Source: Hymenoscyphus infarciens
Lineage: Eukaryota; Ascomycota; Leotiomycetes; Helotiales; Helotiaceae
DNA length: 64,000 nt
Assembly (NCBI GenBank): GCA_001414345.1
Contig: LLCB01000150.1
Location: 186,001 to 250,000 of the forward strand
Reading direction: 5' to 3'
In this document: one piece after another, positions 1 to 12,831 of the stretch
Layout of the letters: each line of letters begins with the position of its first letter
How positions within the stretch are numbered: position 1 is the stretch's first letter
Notes under the pieces: model-generated
Told to the model about the DNA's origin: nothing
Database searches by the model: none
Seen by the model: only the letters and a program-made list of their open reading frames with translations
Translations under genes and position numbers: made by a program

Positions 1-348
1 GGTGATAACATGATAGATCACCAGGAGGAAATCCAAGGACGACCGAAACGAACTTGGTTCGAGAGCGAGGTGGACAAAACAAACGCTAAGAAGGCTGGAA
101 GAGCGGAGTTGAATGGTGTACAGAGTATCCTGAAGAAGAAACCTGGGAAGTTGAGTAATAAGGATAAGAAGAAGCTTGATGATCGGGATACGAGGACTGA
201 GGGGAAGGTATGGAAGAAGGGTAGAGCCGAGAGGGATGGAAAGGGAGCCTTGGCACCTGTGAAGGGGAAGAAGAAGGTTAAGGGTGGTAAGCCGGGTGCC
301 AAACCGGCTGGCAAACCAACCGGGGGCAAATTCGGGAAGAAGAGGTAG
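1..348 (+). CDS. DRS1: C-terminal end of a DRS1/DDX27-type DEAD-box RNA helicase (5' part outside the window)
   Basis: The frame is open from base 1, so this is a 3' fragment ending at the TAG at 346-348. The peptide has the motif RPKRTWFES followed by a Lys/Arg/Gly-rich tail of about 90 residues. That arrangement is characteristic of the C-terminus of the nucleolar helicase Drs1 (DDX27 in animals), which remodels pre-60S ribosomal particles. No helicase motif lies inside the window because the catalytic core is upstream of base 1. The basic tail fits nucleolar localisation and rRNA binding. The family call rests on the short RPKRTWFES motif plus the tail composition, so the identity is likely but not certain. 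Confidence 0.75.
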   Translation, partial: GDNMIDHQEEIQGRPKRTWFESEVDKTNAKKAGRAELNGVQSILKKKPGKLSNKDKKKLDDRDTRTEGKVWKKGRAERDGKGALAPVKGKKKVKGGKPGAKPAGKPTGGKFGKKR

Positions 349-1040
349 TTGATGTTGACGTTGACTGTTAAGCTAGTCTGTAACTCAAAAAGATTGATAC
401 CCATTATGGTATTTTGTATGTAGCAGGTGTTTGTCCCTACAGTTGTTTTTCCATACCTCTCTTTTCCGTCTTATTTGCCCTTGCTTTCGTCTCACTTTGT
501 TTTTGCGCTTCCACTTTACACTTCAGCCTTTCCTCAAGCCCCCCACTTCATCGCTTCTCGACTTCTTTACTCGAAATGAAAGATTCAAAGAAGAAGTGAC
601 CACGATCGAGAAGGAAGGAGTTTATGTAGTTAGGCACATCGTTCAACTTAGCGACATTCTCCAAAACAGGTTCGAAAGGCGGAGGGGAGGGAAAGTGCTA
701 GAAAGGACCAAATTTTCTCTCGGGAAACAAATTTTTTTTTTTTTTGAAGTGTCCAGTAGAAGAGAAACGGGCTTTCTTCAGAAAAAGCCTTCCACCTCGA
801 AGAAAGGGATAATCAGATATGTTCTTACAAAAAATGTTCTCAGATGATCAAGACATCGACCTTTCACTTCTTTCAACCCCTCCCTCTCAAAATGGTATCT
901 GAGTGTTCCGTGCTTTCCAAAGTAAGAGATCTTCTTTTCTTCTTTTCAGAATCAAGTGCATATCTCTGTTTTTTTGAGTACAAAATGTCCACACGATGTA
1001 TTAAATTACTTTCACAATTTAAATGTAAAGTTTTAATTCC
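349..1040. other. Intergenic, 3' flank of the helicase gene
   Basis: No supported gene. It contains pyrimidine-rich stretches and a run of about 14 T at 731-744. ORFs here have no family character and no splice partners. Confidence 0.6.
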
Positions 1041-1042
1041 TA

Positions 1043-1433
1043 CCTCGGGGGGGGGGGGGGTTCGCAGATCTTCGTACGCTCTCTTTTTTACACCTAAAAT
1101 CACTTATATTCACCTTGTTTAAAATACTACTATAAAATAACATTAACTATTTCTTAGAAGTTTTCAAGTATTTCCTTAGAAATCTTTACTTTAGATTCTT
1201 TAGTTTCTCTTTCCAAGCTAAGCCAATCGTGCATTATTTAGGTCATAGTAAGAGGTGTCTAGAAAGTTACTAAATTTGAGCCGATTTTGGTATACTCCGG
1301 TGTTTTCCCGACTCTTCCTACTTTTGTACTAATATCACTCAAGACCTAGTATATATTTAGTGTATTAAACGCCTTTTTGCGATGACTTTTGGTGTAAAAA
1401 GAGGGCCGTACGAATATCTGCGAACCCCCGCTG
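1043..1433. mobile_element. 391-bp non-autonomous terminal-inverted-repeat element (MITE-like)
   Basis: The left end (about 1043-1100) and right end (about 1378-1433) are inverted copies of each other over about 55 bp. Both carry a G-run, then TTCGCAGAT, then TTCGTACG, then a stretch ending near TTTTACACC. The element is flanked by TA at 1041-1042 and TA at 1434-1435, the target duplication expected for Tc1/mariner/pogo-type (Fot1-like) insertion. The interior is AT-rich and encodes nothing recognisable. The left G-run has grown to about 14 G. The superfamily is inferred from the TA duplication only. Confidence 0.7.
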
Positions 1434-1477
1434 TAAGATAGAAAAAGTAGAAATGGTATCCGCAATCTCTCAAGGAA

Positions 1478-1516
1478 CCAACCCCAACCCCAACCCCAAC
1501 CCCAACCCCAACCCCT
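1478..1516 (+). repeat. (AACCCC)n hexanucleotide tandem repeat
   Basis: About six consecutive AACCCC units. No coding role is supported. It lies between the TIR element and the downstream transcription factor gene. Confidence 0.9.
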
Positions 1517-1936
1517 TTCTCTTTTTGGGGGAGGCTTGGTATAGAAGAGCGCCACAAAAATCTCCTTATAGAACTTCCTCATCCATCTCGTCATCCTTGG
1601 AACCCCCTAGGCCCCTCCCCTCGCGTCACCCTCAGCCCTCAAATCACAACCATCGAATTACTTTCTGGAATATCCGCCACATTGCCTCTAACAAGACCGA
1701 AATTCCGGATCCATTATCCGGTAGTGGAGTAGTTCGAGGGGGTCGTCGGGTCACGCTCACGCTCGGAAGGAAACCTTTTTCCCAGGTTCCAATTCAGTTG
1801 CTACTTCGAAGAACCTCGTCATATCGCTCTAGATATGGACGACCCCATGCCGAAGTACCTTCTCAACTTCGAACCCGGCCCCTTTCACTCTCCCTTCAAT
1901 AATCAAATCTAATGTCTCTTAACCTCTCTTATCCAC

Positions 1937-3345
1937 TCAACTAGGAATCCATCCTATTTCCTCCATGGGCCACTTCATCCAAAGCCTATACTCCTTCTGC
2001 AAACTCCCATAAATCTCCCGCATCAAATGATCAACCCAATCCTTCGTCCACCAAAACGAACTCAAACTATTAAAAAGCACACAAAAATGCGCCAAAATAA
2101 CCAGAGGGATGGGGCGTCTCTGTTGGAGCGTAAGCACAAACTCATCATTCACACGATATAACCACGCAAACACAACCTGCGGACTTGGTTGCGCCGATCT
2201 AATCGCCGGAACCGTCGTAGTTGACGGGAATGAACGAGCGAGAATGCCGAGAGCAGTGAGGTAAAGTTGTAAGTCCGGGTCTTCAGACGCGGAAGAGATG
2301 ATCATCTCGCGTAGGGCTTGGAGATGTTCGTTATTGGAGGGTGGCTGGTCGACGTGACGATTTTGAAGCTGAAACATGGGTGCGAGGTCGCTGCTGCGGA
2401 GGGGCTCTCTGCAGGTTGCTACGATGGATTTCAATCCTCGGAACATTACTAGCCATTCTGCTAGGCCTTCCTCGCCGAATAATAAGAAATCTCCTGGTCG
2501 GGGCCCGAGTCCTAGGGTGATGTGACAGCAGAAGACGGCGAAGATGTAGAGTGCTGGACAGGTTTCTTCGCTGATGCTTGGCATGAGTGAGGATGCTACT
2601 CGGAGGGCGGACTCGTAGTGGTGTTGGGCTTCCGCGACGTAATATGCTCTCTTGTCCCCTCTTTTGAATCGCGATAGATGGAGGGAGGCCAGGGCTAGAA
2701 TGCCATCCAGAACGAAAGGGTATGAGAATCCAATTCGAGGTACATTGATACGGAAACAAGTTTGAAGTCCGGAATCGTTGGCCAGTGTGTAAGAGGTCGA
2801 TATGTTGAAATGGTGTAGTAATTCCAGATCCGTCACATTCAATGGCTGCCGAATCATCTCCCTATCATTCCGCCCATCCTGAATAATGGAAGAGTTTAAA
2901 GCCTGGGGTATTGGTGGCAGAATTGAAGCAACACTACTGCTCTGAGTTGGGGGAGAAAGACTTGGATGGGCGATAGGAGAGGTCGTACGAAGCGGTTCTG
3001 GACTGGAAACCGAGACGGATAACCCTAACCCTAAGGTGTGGGGGGGATACAGACATTGAACGGAATGTTTGCTACAATTTGCACACTGCGGTTTCTGTTC
3101 ATCACACTACATCATGATCTGGTTAGTATTGAGTATTGAGGTACCAAGAGTAGGTGGAATGGGAATAGAAATGGAGCGGAGTAATCCCAGAAGATGGAAC
3201 CCACTTTTATTTTGCGACCTTTGCACGTGTGACAGCCATTTCGTGATTTGCGATGGGATTTTCGTGATAGTTTCTTGTACGCGACACTGAAACTGTTGTC
3301 ATTGGGGAGCGGCGCTGGTGCTGGAGCGATCGAAGGAGGAGACAT
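1937..3345 (-). CDS. Zn2Cys6 (C6) fungal transcription factor, sterol-uptake-regulator-like
   Basis: Two exons, 3345..3205 and 3106..1937, with a 98-bp intron (donor GTGGGT, branch CTAAC, acceptor TAG); 436 aa. The intron splits the DNA-binding domain. The joined protein has six cysteines spaced C-x2-C-x6-C-x6-C-x2-C-x6-C at residues about 38-65, preceded by a basic RKSHRKSR segment, which is a textbook binuclear zinc cluster. The spacing and the LLHHFN-type middle region resemble UPC2/ECM22-like regulators, but the target pathway cannot be told. The ATG at 3345 is chosen because it opens a normal N-terminus. An in-frame ATG at 3465 would add a Thr/Ala stretch encoded by a CTG/CTA-type microsatellite and is more likely 5' UTR. 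Three TTAGGG-like units just after the zinc cluster encode LGLGL. Confidence 0.88.
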
Positions 3346-3880
3346 GGCGAGGATGGTGGACAATGGCGAATCGCTTTTTGATAGTTGACAGGTTGAGTGG
3401 TTGAGTAGTAGAGTAGCAGTAGTAGTAGCAGTAGTAGTAGCAGTAGCAGTAGCAGTGGACGTCACCCGTTAATTTCATCGAGGTGGACAACCCTGACATT
3501 CAATGTTCCAAAGAGGGGCAATTACGAGTCCGACTAACGTTGCTGCACTAACACAGGTCGTACGAGCCCGGCTCCCATCGTATCCAATTTCTCTTGGCAC
3601 CACCGAACCAGGTGGATAGCTTATTAGAAAGTGGACCGAAGTAAATCCTTATCTCCGCTAAACCCGTTAAACTCACTCTGCTATTCCTACTCTATTATTA
3701 GCTCTTTCTTTTCTCTCTCTAGCTATTTCTCTATAAGCTTTCTTACTTAGTCTACTCTTTTTAAAATCGACTAATTATAGCGCTAGATCTAAAAAGAGAG
3801 ATAAAACATCTAAGAGACTTTAAAGATCACTTTAATAAAACATATACTAAGAGCTTAAAAAGAAGAGTTTTAAAACCTTA
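3346..3880. other. Promoter side of the C6 regulator gene grading into AT-rich DNA
   Basis: It begins with a trinucleotide-type microsatellite at about 3405-3455. Base composition falls sharply after about 3610, marking the edge of the repeat block. No gene is seen. Confidence 0.6.
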
Positions 3881-4210
3881 TATAATAGCACGAAATATCT
3901 ACTACTATAGAAGAGGTATATAAAAGTGTATTTAGTAGAATAATATACGTAAATACTAGGCTCTAATATAGAAGAAAAGGCTAAACTAGCCTTTTCTAAC
4001 TCTAGAAGTAGGTAGCTATATATAAGAGATTTAGATAATATAAAAGAGTCTAAAACTAAATAACGATATATATTAGTTAATATAAAAGCTCGAACTTTAT
4101 AAAGTATATAATCTTTCTAAAATAGATAATATATAATAATAACTACTAAAACCTTATATATAGTAGATACTCCTAGCTATCTAGAATAGCCTAGATAATA
4201 GGCTATTATA
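3881..4210 (-). repeat. LTR of outer family A element (left; 3' LTR by inferred orientation)
   Basis: 330 bp, matching 17392-17721 in the same orientation and 6161-6475, 16839-17153 in inverted orientation. A further direct-orientation copy is the solo LTR at 40405-40703. Confidence 0.85.
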
Positions 4211-6160
4211 TCTCTCTCTCTTAAAAAAGACTTATTCTAAGTCTTCTCTCTTTTATTATTTAGAGTTAAATTAGCCTATTATAGTATTATTAATATATTT
4301 GATTTTATTATAAGTAAAAAAGTAAATTAGAGTCTAAATTATAGCTAACCTAGGTTTAAAGATACTTTATTTATTATAATATTATAAGCGAGACGAGATA
4401 TTAAGATATTAGTTCTAAATTATATTTATAATTATTTATAAAAGAGACTTCGTTTCTAATTCTTTAATATTAAAAGTAAGTATTTATATTTATATTTATT
4501 TAAAAGAGTATAGTCTAATCTTATCTAGATAGTTAGAGAAAGTTTAAAGTAAAGTTAGAAAAAAAATTTAAAAGTTAAAGATAAATTTAAAGTAGAGTTA
4601 GAAGTTATTTAGTTAGAAGGTAGTAATAACTTAGCTAAGAGTTTACTTTAAGAACGTACTAATTTATATCTAATTTAAAAAGTTTAAATAGAAAAAGGAC
4701 TTCTAGCTTAGCTAGAAGTAAAAGAAAGTAAGAAAGTATTAAATATAAGAAAGGCTACTTACTAGAGTTAGTAGAGTTTTAGCTAGTTAAAAGCAAAGTT
4801 AGTACTAAAGTTAAAAATACTATTTAAAGTTTAGAATAATAAAAGAGGTAGTTTTAGCTAGTTAAATAAACTTAATACCTAAGTTATTATATTATCTTAT
4901 TTCTTTTTATAATTTAGATCTAAATTAGAGTACTTAAAGACTTATTTATAATTATCTTCTAATTCTAATTCTACTTTAGAAGTAGTAGACGATTTACTAT
5001 TATATTATAGAGAGTTTAGAGCTAAATTAGATAAAGAGAGAAGAGTATTTTAAACTATAGTACTAATATCTTATAACTTAGCGTTTTAGTATATCTTCTT
5101 ATCTATAGTTAAAAGATTAGATACTATTCTAATAAAGTTGTTTTTCTAATCTCTCTTTTTTATAATAGCTAAGTTTTAAAGCTAAGATATAATCTTTTCT
5201 TATATATAAAAGAACTTATTTAATTCCTATATTTCTCTAAGTATAGCTATACTTAAAAAGTAACTTTTAAAATTAGTAAAAGTTTCTTTAGTATTATCTT
5301 ATTCTATTTATAAGAATCTAAAAGCGTTCTAAGTATTCTTCTTCTTATAACTAGTTTAAAAGTAGATATCTAAAAGAGTAACTATCTCTTCTTAATCTAT
5401 AAAAGCAAGGTCTAATTCTAACTTATATCTAAGCTCTAGGTAGTTCTTAGTAAAGCTAGTTATTATACTCTAAATAAGAGCTTTTTAAGTTAAAAAGGTA
5501 CTATAATAATTAGTATTTATATAGAGTCTATTTTATACTACTTTCTTCTATTATTAGTATATAGATAAAATACTATTATCTAATAGTTTAATCTTTTTAG
5601 TTAGCTTACTTTTTTAAAAATTAGAGAGTATTTAAAAAGGCTTTAGTACTATATTAAATAGAGATAGATTATTAGAAGGTATTAGAGATAGCTATCTATA
5701 GCTAAAAGAGGTATAAAAGTAAATATTAGTTTAAATAAATATTTAAAAGAGAGTAGAATTAAGAAGGGTTTAGAGATTAAGTAAGTTATTAACTTTAAAA
5801 TATAAACTTACTTATCTATCTTTCTAGCTTAGCTAGCTAATCTCTTATTTCTTAATTTTCTACTTCTAAAGCTTATATAATCGACTATATCTAGTCTATA
5901 TTTAAGAAGTCTTACTAGTCTCTTTAACCTTTATTATTTCTTTAAGATCTTCTAGATCTTAGTATATAGATACTATTTAGACAGCTTTTAGAAAGAGAGG
6001 TAGCTCTAGAAGAGAGTTGTCGCTTAACGCTATTTAGTAGAACTAAATTCGATATTTTAATAATATTAATTTTAGAGAGAGAGAGAGAGGTAAGATTAGA
6101 TCTAGATAGTATATTAACTTATTTACTAAACCTAGAGTTATTAGAATTCTTAGGAATACT

Positions 6161-6475
6161 TATAATAGCTTATTATCTAAGCTATTCTAGATAGTTAGAA
6201 GTATCTACTATATATAAGGTTTTAGTAGTTATTATCTTATATTATCTATTTTAGGAAAGTTACGTAGGTTTAGGCTTTTATATTAGCTAAGGTTATTCGG
6301 TTTTAGACTCTTTTATACTATCTAAACCTCTTATATATAGCTGTCTACTCCTAGAGTTAGAAAAGACTAGTTTTTCCTTTTCTTCTATATTAGAGCCTAG
6401 TATTTACATATGTTATTCTACTAAACGCACTCTTATATATCTCTTCTATAGTAGTATATACTTCGTACTATTATA
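6161..6475 (+). repeat. LTR of inner family A element (left)
   Basis: 315 bp, paired with 16839-17153 and equal in length. It begins TATAATAGC and ends CTATTATA. Confidence 0.85.
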
Positions 6476-7031
6476 TAAAAAGGAAAAACTCTTCTTTACT
6501 AGTAATAGTATAAATAATATCTCTTTTAAGCTATTAGTATAACTTCTAGTTATAAAAGCGATATAAAAAGAGTTATATTATCGTTTATATATACTAAGAA
6601 AAGCTAGCTACGATGACTACTTAAGTAGCTCTTAAGCGAGAAGTACGTATACTTACGTATACTAATCTAAGTTACTATTTATCTTTAAATATATACTAAT
6701 ACTAGTACTTCTTTAAAACGATAGAAGTTAGTACTCTAAAAATTATTAAAATCTCTTATCTAATCTAACTAATTAGAGCCCTTTATTCTTTATTCTTAGC
6801 TAATAAGAAAGCTTTATTTCATAGCTATATTATTCTATATTCTACTCTAATCTAGATTAAAGTATATATTTCTTTATATTAGTAGGCCTCTACTAAGATC
6901 GTTCTATCGCTGATTATACTCTAGACGTTTAGTAGGAATGTCGAAGTTATTACTATTACTTAAATTAAGAATAAAGGTTTCGAACTCTTAGAATAATACT
7001 TTGAAGTTACTTAGAGGCCTCGGAAGCTTTC

Positions 7032-7222
7032 TATAACAGCTCTCTATAAATATACAAAGAGAGTACTTATAGAATAGTACCTAATATTAAGGAAAACTAA
7101 ACTAAAGAGAAAAGCAAAGAGTATAGGTACTCTAGCTTTATTTATATATATTAAGCAAAGCCTTAGTAAAGCCTGAAGCTAACCTAGTTATATAAGTAAT
7201 ATATATAACTAGGACTATTATA
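7032..7222 (-). repeat. 3' LTR of the Ty3/gypsy element
   Basis: 191 bp, the same length as its partner at 12641-12831. The right copy keeps more CpG and GC (it ends CTGTTACA) while the left copy is more TpA-rich. Confidence 0.88.
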
Positions 7223-10200
7223 CTACCCCCTCTTTAAAAAGGCCTCTTATAACTAAGCAGCTTTATCTTCTTTTAATATAAGAGTATTAAGCTCTAGCTT
7301 ACTATAATCCTCTCTCTTAGCCTTATATACTATTTTCTATAGTAGAAGAGCTTCTAAGGAACTAGCTATTTTTAGCTTCTTTAAATAGAACCTCTCTACT
7401 AGTTATAGTATATATATTAGTTATTAAGCTAGATACTAATTAAGGTCTTTATTATAACCTTTCTACTTAATTTAGTAATAGAGGGACTACTATCTCTTCT
7501 TACTAGCTAGTATTTCTTTAACCTTCTATTCCTCTTCTTTGTTTATAATAATTAGTAAGAGTAATATAACTATCTATCCTAGTAAGAGATTATCTATAAC
7601 TTTATATAACTTCTTAGAGACAAAGATAAGGTAAACTTTAATAGAAGCTAGTAATTATAATTAGAAAGTAGAACCTACTTTCTTAAGAATCTTAAAAAAG
7701 CTAGCTATTTAGTAGTCTAGCTTTTAGCTTAGTTATTAAGTTACTTAGTCTTTTATTATAATAAAGACTATATCTCTTACTCTAAAATTAATATCTTATT
7801 TATTTTTATTTATATCTTATTCCTTCTTTTATTAAGCTTTTAATATATTTACTTAGCTAATATCTAAGACCTTTTAGATTATCTTTATAACTACTATAGC
7901 CTCTTCTTATAATAGCTATTCTTTTATATTAGCTAGTTTTAGTATTTACTAGTTAAACGAGGTTCTTAGTATATATCTCTTCTATAACTTAAAAGACGAT
8001 ATTCTAATAGTACTATAAGGTAGTACTAACTATATATAGTCTATTATTAGAAGAATCTTAGACTAATTAGTATAATAATAATTAATATATAACTATAAGT
8101 ACTAATTAATATATTAATTTATAATCTTAGTCTAGTTATCTATTTAAGTATAGTTTATAGTTAAGAGTTAAAGCTAAATACTTAGGATTTAAGTAAACTT
8201 CTTCTAAAACATAGTAATAAAGTAAGAGCCTCTATCTAATATTATACTTTCTAGAATCCTATAATATTATAGAACATATTTAATATATAACCTTACTATC
8301 TCTTTAAAAGTAATATTCTTATAATAGAGTATTAAAATAGACTATTTAAATAAGTAGTTTATTATTATAAATATATTATTATAACTATACTTATTAACTA
8401 GAAAGGACTTAAAATCTATAGCTATATATTACTATATATATAGTAGTACTAAGAGTAGGTATAAATAGCTAAGTGTTTTATCTTAAGAAACGTCTACTCT
8501 TCTATAATTATAATAGTTTTATATATATTTTATAATATTAGCTTTTATATTTCGCTAGATATATCTTAAACGTAGAATCTAGTAGGTCTTATCTCTCTCT
8601 AGGTAAGCTAAAAGTATCTAATTATAAGCCTTATAAATTAGGTCTATTCTTAGTATATCTATATCTAGTACTACTAAGTAGTTTTAATAAAGTAAAAAGC
8701 CTTCCTCTAAGGTATATAAGGAATTAGTATTAGTTTTAGCTTATACTTATATAGCTTAAAGTATTATAGTATTCTTATTTACTTAGTAGATTTATTTTAA
8801 AAGTATAAATAATTCTTAGAAGTAGTTATTATTAACTAGAGCTAGTATAATCGAGCTTATTTTAACCTCTAAGTCTTTAAACGCTTCTATATTAACTTAT
8901 TCCTTTATTAAGAGTATATAGGTCTAGTACTACTCTTTAAGTTCCTTCTATAAGTATATCTTATTTACTTTATAAGTTAAAACATCTATCTTACTATTCT
9001 TATACTCTAAATAGAATATAATAATAAAATAGTACTTAGCTAAGGCTTTAGCTTACCTTACTTAATAAGTAGTAAGTTACTTAGTAGTTATAAAGTACTT
9101 AAGTACCTTATAATTAGTATAAATATAGATTTTTAAATAAGTACTTTATAGTTCTAGTCTCTATTTTATAAGTAAGTATATAATAGTAAGTAGCTCTTTA
9201 TTATATATTTTATAGTTATACTTAGCTAGAGACATAGTCTTATTAAAGTAGGCTATAAGGTACTATTCTCTATTAGCTTATTATTATTATAATACTCTAG
9301 TAATAATTCTATTTAAAGCGTTTATCTTAATTATAATAAAGAGATTAAGAGAGTAATAGTAGAGGATTAGTATAAAGGTAAGTACTACTTTTAGGTCTTT
9401 AAATACTTCTTAGTACTCTTTATTAAAATTAAAAGGTATATTATTTTATATTAGGTATATTAAAGGCTTTATAATTATACTATAGTTCTAGATAAACCTT
9501 TAATAGAAGTTATAGAAACTAAAGAAGCTTTAAACGCCTTTTACTATCTCTAGAGCTTACTATTTCTATACTACTAAGACCTTTTTAAAGTCTACTTTAA
9601 TACTATTAGTACTAATAATAAACCTAAGATATTTTATCTTCTTAATATTAAACTTATACTTCTTAATATTAATCTATAACCTAGTATTCTTAAAATGTTA
9701 AAAGACTTTTTATATATACTTTTTATATTTAAGAATATTTAATAAGTAGATAAGAATATTATCTAAGTAGGTAGAGTAGAAGTTGTTTAGATAGTTAAAT
9801 AAAACGTTATTTATATAGTACTAGTAGGTAAATAAGCTATTTATTAGACTAAATAGTAGAACCTTATACTTATATATTCTATAGTAAGTATAAAAAGTAG
9901 TTAATTCCTTAGTATCTAGATCTATTTATATATAGTAGAAGGTTTACTAGATATCTAGCTTAATAAAAATATAAGCTTAACTAATATATATAAACGTTTT
10001 ATTAATTAGAGATAATAGATAGTAGTCTTTTTAAGTAAGATTATTAAGTTTTTAGAAGTTAATATAGAAACGTAGCTTTCTATTTACTTTCTTTATAAAT
10101 AGAATAGAAGTAGTAAAAAGAGATTAGTTATATTTAATAAACCTTTTATAGAGATTCTCTAAGATATATTCCTTTATAGCTAATAACTCTTTTATAGATA

Positions 10201-12640
10201 TCTTATATAGAGGGGAATATCTAAGAGTATTTAGACCTTTAAGATTAATCTTATAGTTATAGTATTAGTAAGATAGGAAAGTATCTAAAGTAGCCTTAGA
10301 AAATACCTCTTTAAAGTCTTAGTACTTATTAGAAAGAGCGATATTAAAAGCTATATCTAGTTCTTAATTAGCTATAATAATATTAATTTTATATATACTT
10401 ATAATAAACATCTTACTATCCTCTTAGAGTAAGTAATAATATATTTCTATAACTAAAATAGCTAAAATATTAATAATAAAGTCTAACTTTTTTAAGATAA
10501 AGAGTTTCTAATAGTATACTAGAGTAAGTACCTTCTTTATAACACTTTTAAGTTCTTTCTTTATAACCTAGTATTTTACTTATATTAAAGACTTATAACC
10601 TCCTCTACTATATATAGTTAAGGTATAACTAGCTAAGGTTATAGTATTAATTTTAAAGTAATCTATAGTCTCTAAGAGCCTTCTATCTTATTAGTACTAT
10701 TTATCTATTTTTATAGCTTAGTTATAAGTATTAGCTTTATTCTAGTAAGAGAGTATAAAGTCTTTTAGTTATATAATATCTTAAGAGAGAAGAGTTAGCT
10801 ATTAAGTAGAGAAGTAAGGCTTAAAGTTATTAGACTAGAGTAGTTTCTAATAAGTTATATTAATATTAATATAAAAGTACTTAAAGAACCTCTAGCTAAA
10901 GATAATATTATATAGATTTAAGTTTAAGAGAATAAATAGTATATTAAAGAATTTATAGCTATTTAAGATATAATTTAAAAAGAGATAATATATAGCTTTA
11001 TCTCTAATTTCTCTATTATATCTATAAATCTTAATAGAGATAAGAAGTCTTTTAATCTTTAAACTATAAAACTTTATAAGGTTATAACTAAGTTATATAT
11101 TTATAAAAGAAAAGGTATTTACTCTAAGGTTATTAAAAGTAGTAGTTTATATATTAAATCTATTAATAGTTATTATATTAAGTAAAGTAAATGCTTTTCT
11201 ACTAATTAATAACTATAGATTAATCTTAGAGAGATTAATCTTATTTTTACCTAAAAAGGAGTCTTCTCTTAAGCTTCTTTATTTCTTAACTCTAAGCTAG
11301 TATCTTTTCTTTTAAGCTCTTTAAAGTTAACCTTATATATCTTTAACTTTAGATAATCTTTAATATAATAACTAGGCTTATTATAGTTAAAGTACTTATC
11401 TAATAGTCTTAGAGTTAAGTAGTTATTTATAATAGAGGTGTTAAAGCGTTTAAGAGGGATAAAAGAGGCTATAAAAGAAGAAGGGCTAATAAGTATAGAA
11501 GTAAGTATATATAGGTTTAAGGTAGAAGGAAAGTTTATTACTTATACTCTTTAAAAAGTAAGATTTTAAAGGTTACTATTAATACTATTTATAAGATTAT
11601 AAAAGAAGTTTATATCTCTCTTAGCTTAGAACTTAGTAATAATAAGAGATTAGTATAGTATAAAGGTTAACTTATTCTATAAGTCTTCTACCTAGTCTTA
11701 TAAGAGAACTTTAACTTTATCTATAAGTTATTAGAACTTAGTATAAAAGTTATAGAAAGTTTCTATTTTTAATATAATAAGGTCTTAGTATTAGATATAA
11801 GCTTCTTAGTATAAGTAGAAGCTAATAATAATATTTTAGAGGTAAGTTAACATCTCTTTATAGCTATAGAACTAGTTAATAATATTAAACTTATATCTTA
11901 AGTAAATATAGTTTTAAGCTTTTTTAAAAGTATAATAGTAAATTAAATTTATTCTTACTTTCTTAGACTTAAAGTAGTTAGTATTAATAGATAACTTTAC
12001 TATAATTTTAGTTTCCTAGGTTATATAAGTAAATTTATCTTCTATAATAAATTAGTAAGAATTAGCTATCTTACTTATCTTCTTAGATAATAGAACTATA
12101 GAAAGGGAACGAGTTATATTAAGAGTTTATAGCTAAATAGAAGTATATTAATAAGAAGTACTAGTTATATTTAAAGTATTTACTTTAAGTTTATAAACTT
12201 TACTTATTAATAAGGTTATTACTTTAAGGATTTATTATAAAGTAGAGTTAGGTAGAGGTAATTTAGAGATCTTATACTATAAGGAACTAGTAGTTACCTT
12301 AGTAGGAGAAGGTAGTAGTAGTATAGTAATAGCTAGTATATATATTTTTTTAAGTCGAGTTTTTAAGCTAGATTAGAATATAACGTTAATAGAAAAGGGA
12401 AGAGGGATTAGCTTTACTAACTCTAAAGTAGAGTAGAATAGTTCTTAGGTTAATAGGTTACTTTTAAAAGACTTAACATAGCTAATAGAAGAACGTTAAA
12501 CCTTACTACTTAATATAAATAGGTTAGGCTTTATAGAGGAAGATAGTAAATTTAGTAGATTTAATATAAGTAAATATATATATTATTATTAGAATATTAG
12601 TAAAAGCCTTCTTAAGTAAAGAGGGAGAGTTTAGTTTTAG

Positions 12641-12831
12641 TATAATAGCCTTCTATAAATATATAAAGAGAGTACTTATAGAATAGTACCTAATATTAAG
12701 GAAAACTAAACTAAAGAGAAAAGTAAAGAGTATAGGCACTCTAGCTTTATTTATATATATTAAGTAAAGCCTTAGCAAAGCCTTAGGCTAACCTGGTTAC
12801 GTAAGTGACGTATATAACTAGGACTGTTACA
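12641..12831 (-). repeat. 5' LTR of the Ty3/gypsy element
   Basis: 191 bp, direct repeat of 7032-7222, followed by the CTTTC target duplication. Confidence 0.88.

Larger units (their letters stand above)
7032..12831 (-). mobile_element. Innermost Ty3/gypsy LTR retrotransposon (chromovirus-like), RIP-inactivated
   Basis: Two 191-bp LTRs (7032-7222 and 12641-12831) with TATAACAG/CTGTTACA-type ends and a perfect CTTTC duplication at 7027-7031 and 12832-12836. The minus strand reads as pol with many stops. A reverse-transcriptase stretch at about 9440-9960 contains KLDI and YLDN (the family YLDD box with a changed last residue). An RNase H-like stretch at about 9150-9260 contains IYNKELLTI. A C-terminal segment near 7390-7480 resembles the region after the chromodomain in fungal gypsy elements. 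A purine tract next to the left LTR on the minus strand (7223-7240) fits the polypurine tract, making 7032-7222 the 3' LTR. C-to-T and G-to-A decay is throughout, so it is not coding-competent. Confidence 0.88.

Noticed and set aside
431..847. 138-aa plus-strand ORF downstream of the helicase
   Set aside because: Phe/Leu/Ser-rich, derived from pyrimidine and T-run sequence, no family signal; most likely 3' UTR/intergenic.
1868..1880. Possible tRNA T-loop (TTCGAA followed by CCC)
   Set aside because: The flanking bases do not form the T-stem and no anticodon arm is present; no convincing tRNA was found by eye anywhere.
3346..3465. Upstream in-frame ATG extending the C6 regulator
   Set aside because: The added residues are Thr/Ala repeats from a microsatellite; the ATG at 3345 gives a normal N-terminus.
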